Source: CAZVJA01 sp964626885
Lineage (GTDB): Bacteria; Planctomycetota; Planctomycetia; Planctomycetales; Planctomycetaceae
DNA: 7,647 nucleotides
Direction: 5' to 3'
Assembly (NCBI GenBank): GCA_964626885.1
Contig: CAZVJA010000241.1
Coordinates: 1-7,647 of the forward strand
In this document: positions 6,882-7,647 of the stretch, in pieces
How the letters are laid out: every line of letters starts with the position of its first letter
Position numbering within the stretch: the first letter of the stretch is position 1
The notes under the pieces: generated by a model
Database searches by the model: none
Told to the model about the DNA's origin: nothing
What the model saw: the letters and a program-made list of their open reading frames with translations, nothing else
Position numbers and translations under genes: made by a program

Positions 6882-7421
6882 TCATTCGGGGATGAGGACC
6901 GAGTCGATCACGTGAATGACGCCGTTAGCACAGGCGATGTCGGTTTTCACGACATTCGCGTCGTTCACCTTCACGCCGCCCTTGGTGTTGATCTTCACCA
7001 TTCGTCCTTCCACGGTCTTAGCGGACTTCAGCTTGACCACGTCCGTCGCTTTCACATTCCCTGAAACGACGTGATAGGTGAGGATCGCGGTCAGCTTCTT
7101 CTTGTTCTCGGGCTTCAGCAGGTCTTCAACAGTGCCGGGGGGCAACTTTGCGAAGGCCTCGTCCGTGGGAGCGAACACAGTGAATGGGCCGTCTCCTTTG
7201 AGCGTGTCCACCAGCCCTGCCGCCTTGAGCGCTGCTGCGAGTGTTTTGAACGAGCCAGCCTGGACAGCGGTGTCCACGATGTCTTGCTTCTTCTCTTTGG
7301 TTTCGTAGGAAACCGCGTGAGTTCGCGTATTCGGACACTTTCCGGCGCTGGCGGTGGCAGAGAGGGTCAACATACAAGCGGCAACGGCGATAGAGGCGGG
7401 GATCGTCAAACGGGTCAACAT
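6882..7421 (-). CDS. Secreted FAS1 (fasciclin) domain protein
   Basis: A 179-residue exported protein with one fasciclin domain. Residues 1-26 are a signal peptide: Arg4, a hydrophobic core at about 7-21, and a probable signal peptidase I site A-S-A before Gly27. The A-A-C at 14-16 lies inside the hydrophobic core and is not a convincing lipobox. The FAS1 domain covers about 46-178, with the H1 box G-P-F-T-V-F-A-P-T-D-E-A-F at 78-90, the central Y-H at 116-117 and the H2 box N-G-V-I-H-V-I-D-S-V-L-I-P at 166-178. FAS1 domains mediate adhesion or ligand binding outside the cytoplasm; the partner here is unknown. Two Cys remain in the mature protein (29 and 164) and could pair. The ATG at 7421 has AAGGAG at 7434-7429, seven bases upstream, so the in-frame GTG at 7523 is not needed. 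The gene has its own terminator. M. tuberculosis MPT70 and MPT83 are related single-FAS1 secreted proteins. Confidence 0.93.
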   Translation of the reverse strand: MLTRLTIPASIAVAACMLTLSATASAGKCPNTRTHAVSYETKEKKQDIVDTAVQAGSFKTLAAALKAAGLVDTLKGDGPFTVFAPTDEAFAKLPPGTVEDLLKPENKKKLTAILTYHVVSGNVKATDVVKLKSAKTVEGRMVKINTKGGVKVNDANVVKTDIACANGVIHVIDSVLIPE

Positions 7422-7428
7422 CGTAGAA

Positions 7429-7434
7429 CTCCTT
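7429..7434 (-). promoter_or_regulatory. Strong ribosome binding site of the FAS1 gene
   Basis: AAGGAG, seven bases before the ATG at 7421, is the best Shine-Dalgarno match in the window and suggests high expression of the FAS1 protein. It rules out the need for the upstream in-frame GTG at 7523. Confidence 0.85.
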
Positions 7435-7526
7435 CTAGTGCTCGTGGATTGAAGTGATCCGTGAAGAGCGTTCCAAACTGGATAACCACCTATTGCGGCC
7501 ACCGATTCGTTCAAATCGCTCACAAC

Positions 7527-7556
7527 AGTTTACGCAGAGAGCCGCGTTTTTGCCAA
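7527..7556 (-). promoter_or_regulatory. Candidate sigma-70-type promoter of the FAS1 gene
   Basis: On the minus strand TTGGCA (7556-7551, 5 of 6 to TTGACA) is followed after 18 bases by TAAACT (7532-7527, 4 of 6 to TATAAT). A start near 7520 would give a leader of about 100 bases. A 5-bp inverted repeat, CGATT-N6-AATCG at 7503-7518, lies at or just after the predicted start and could be an operator, although arms this short occur by chance. A GGAAC within the leader (near 7475) resembles an ECF -35 but lacks a clear -10 partner. Confidence 0.4.
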
Positions 7557-7647
7557 AATAAATCGTCCATTTCGTTCATTTCTTCAGGTCCGGATTGCCT
7601 AAGTGATTGGCCTGAATCATCTTGAAATCCCCAAATATATTTAGAAT
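7557..7647. other. Right-edge A+T-rich stretch, no assignable gene
   Basis: Upstream of the FAS1 promoter the sequence becomes A+T-rich. On the minus strand one frame is open from the window edge to a TGA at 7576 (23 residues), and a 19-codon frame starts at the overlapping ATG at 7579. Either could be the tail of an upstream gene or a small peptide, but neither has recognisable content or a good ribosome binding site. Confidence 0.4.

Noticed and set aside
6772..6885. N-terminal extension of the sigma factor to a start at 6885
   Set aside because: It would overlap the FAS1 stop and run through the terminator hairpin, so the ATG at 6771 is preferred.
7422..7523. N-terminal extension of the FAS1 protein to GTG at 7523
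   Set aside because: It would bury the signal peptide 34 residues inside the protein and ignore the strong AAGGAG before the ATG at 7421.
7520..7647. Small minus-strand frames: a 23-residue tail ending at 7576 and a 19-codon peptide at 7579-7520
   Set aside because: They are too short, the translation is not recognised and the ribosome binding site is poor. The second frame overlaps the candidate FAS1 promoter.
1..7647. CRISPR array, insertion sequence, tRNA, rRNA or defence system
   Set aside because: I saw no regularly spaced repeats, no transposase motifs or terminal inverted repeats, no cloverleaf-like sequence with a TTCGANTC-type T-loop in a suitable context, and no nuclease or helicase motifs.

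Overview
The window is a compact minus-strand gene block running from about 7421 down to 236. It encodes one secreted protein, one sigma factor and five enzymes or membrane proteins of a lipid-modification type. The sigma factor has an N-terminal motif (F-I-H-x-x-x-F followed by a linker) and an E-x-D-E-E-R-x-L-F-x-x-M-N region 1.2-like stretch that I associate with Planctomycetota housekeeping-like sigma factors. A planctomycete chromosome, moderately G+C-rich, is therefore my best guess; this is inference from protein style, not a search.

Layout in transcription order (right to left): (1) an A+T-rich leader with a candidate promoter, 7422-7647; (2) a secreted single-FAS1-domain protein, 7421-6882, followed by a strong intrinsic terminator, 6867-6823; (3) a sigma-70 family factor with regions 1.2, 2 and 4 but no clear region 3, 6771-5722; (4) an NAD(P)/FAD-binding amine-oxidase-like oxidoreductase, 5680-4355; (5) a DUF1365 protein, 4316-3456; (6) a cyclopropane-fatty-acid-synthase (CFA) family methyltransferase, 3459-2110; (7) a second, divergent CFA-family methyltransferase, 2113-1049; (8) a DUF1295 polytopic membrane protein, 1027-236; (9) about 235 bases with no convincing gene, containing small hairpins. 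Genes 5-6 and 6-7 overlap by 4 bases (GTGA, ATGA), so genes 3 to 8 look like one transcription unit with translational coupling.

The oxidoreductase, DUF1365 protein and CFA-type methyltransferase form a recurring bacterial trio. From memory it occurs, with a DUF1295 gene and a sigma factor, in the Mycobacterium tuberculosis SigK locus (Rv0449c-Rv0444c), and related sets occur in RpoE/ChrR singlet-oxygen regulons of proteobacteria. The FAS1 gene next door strengthens the parallel, because the main SigK targets mpt70 and mpt83 also encode FAS1 proteins. My working model is a sigma-controlled module that methylates or otherwise modifies unsaturated membrane acyl chains and has a secreted FAS1 protein as companion. 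The chemistry (cyclopropane, methyl branch, methylene or furan) cannot be read from sequence. The first methyltransferase has Ser and Gln where classical cyclopropane synthases have the bicarbonate-site Cys and His, while the second keeps Cys, Glu, His and Tyr. This is the most interesting molecular observation in the window.
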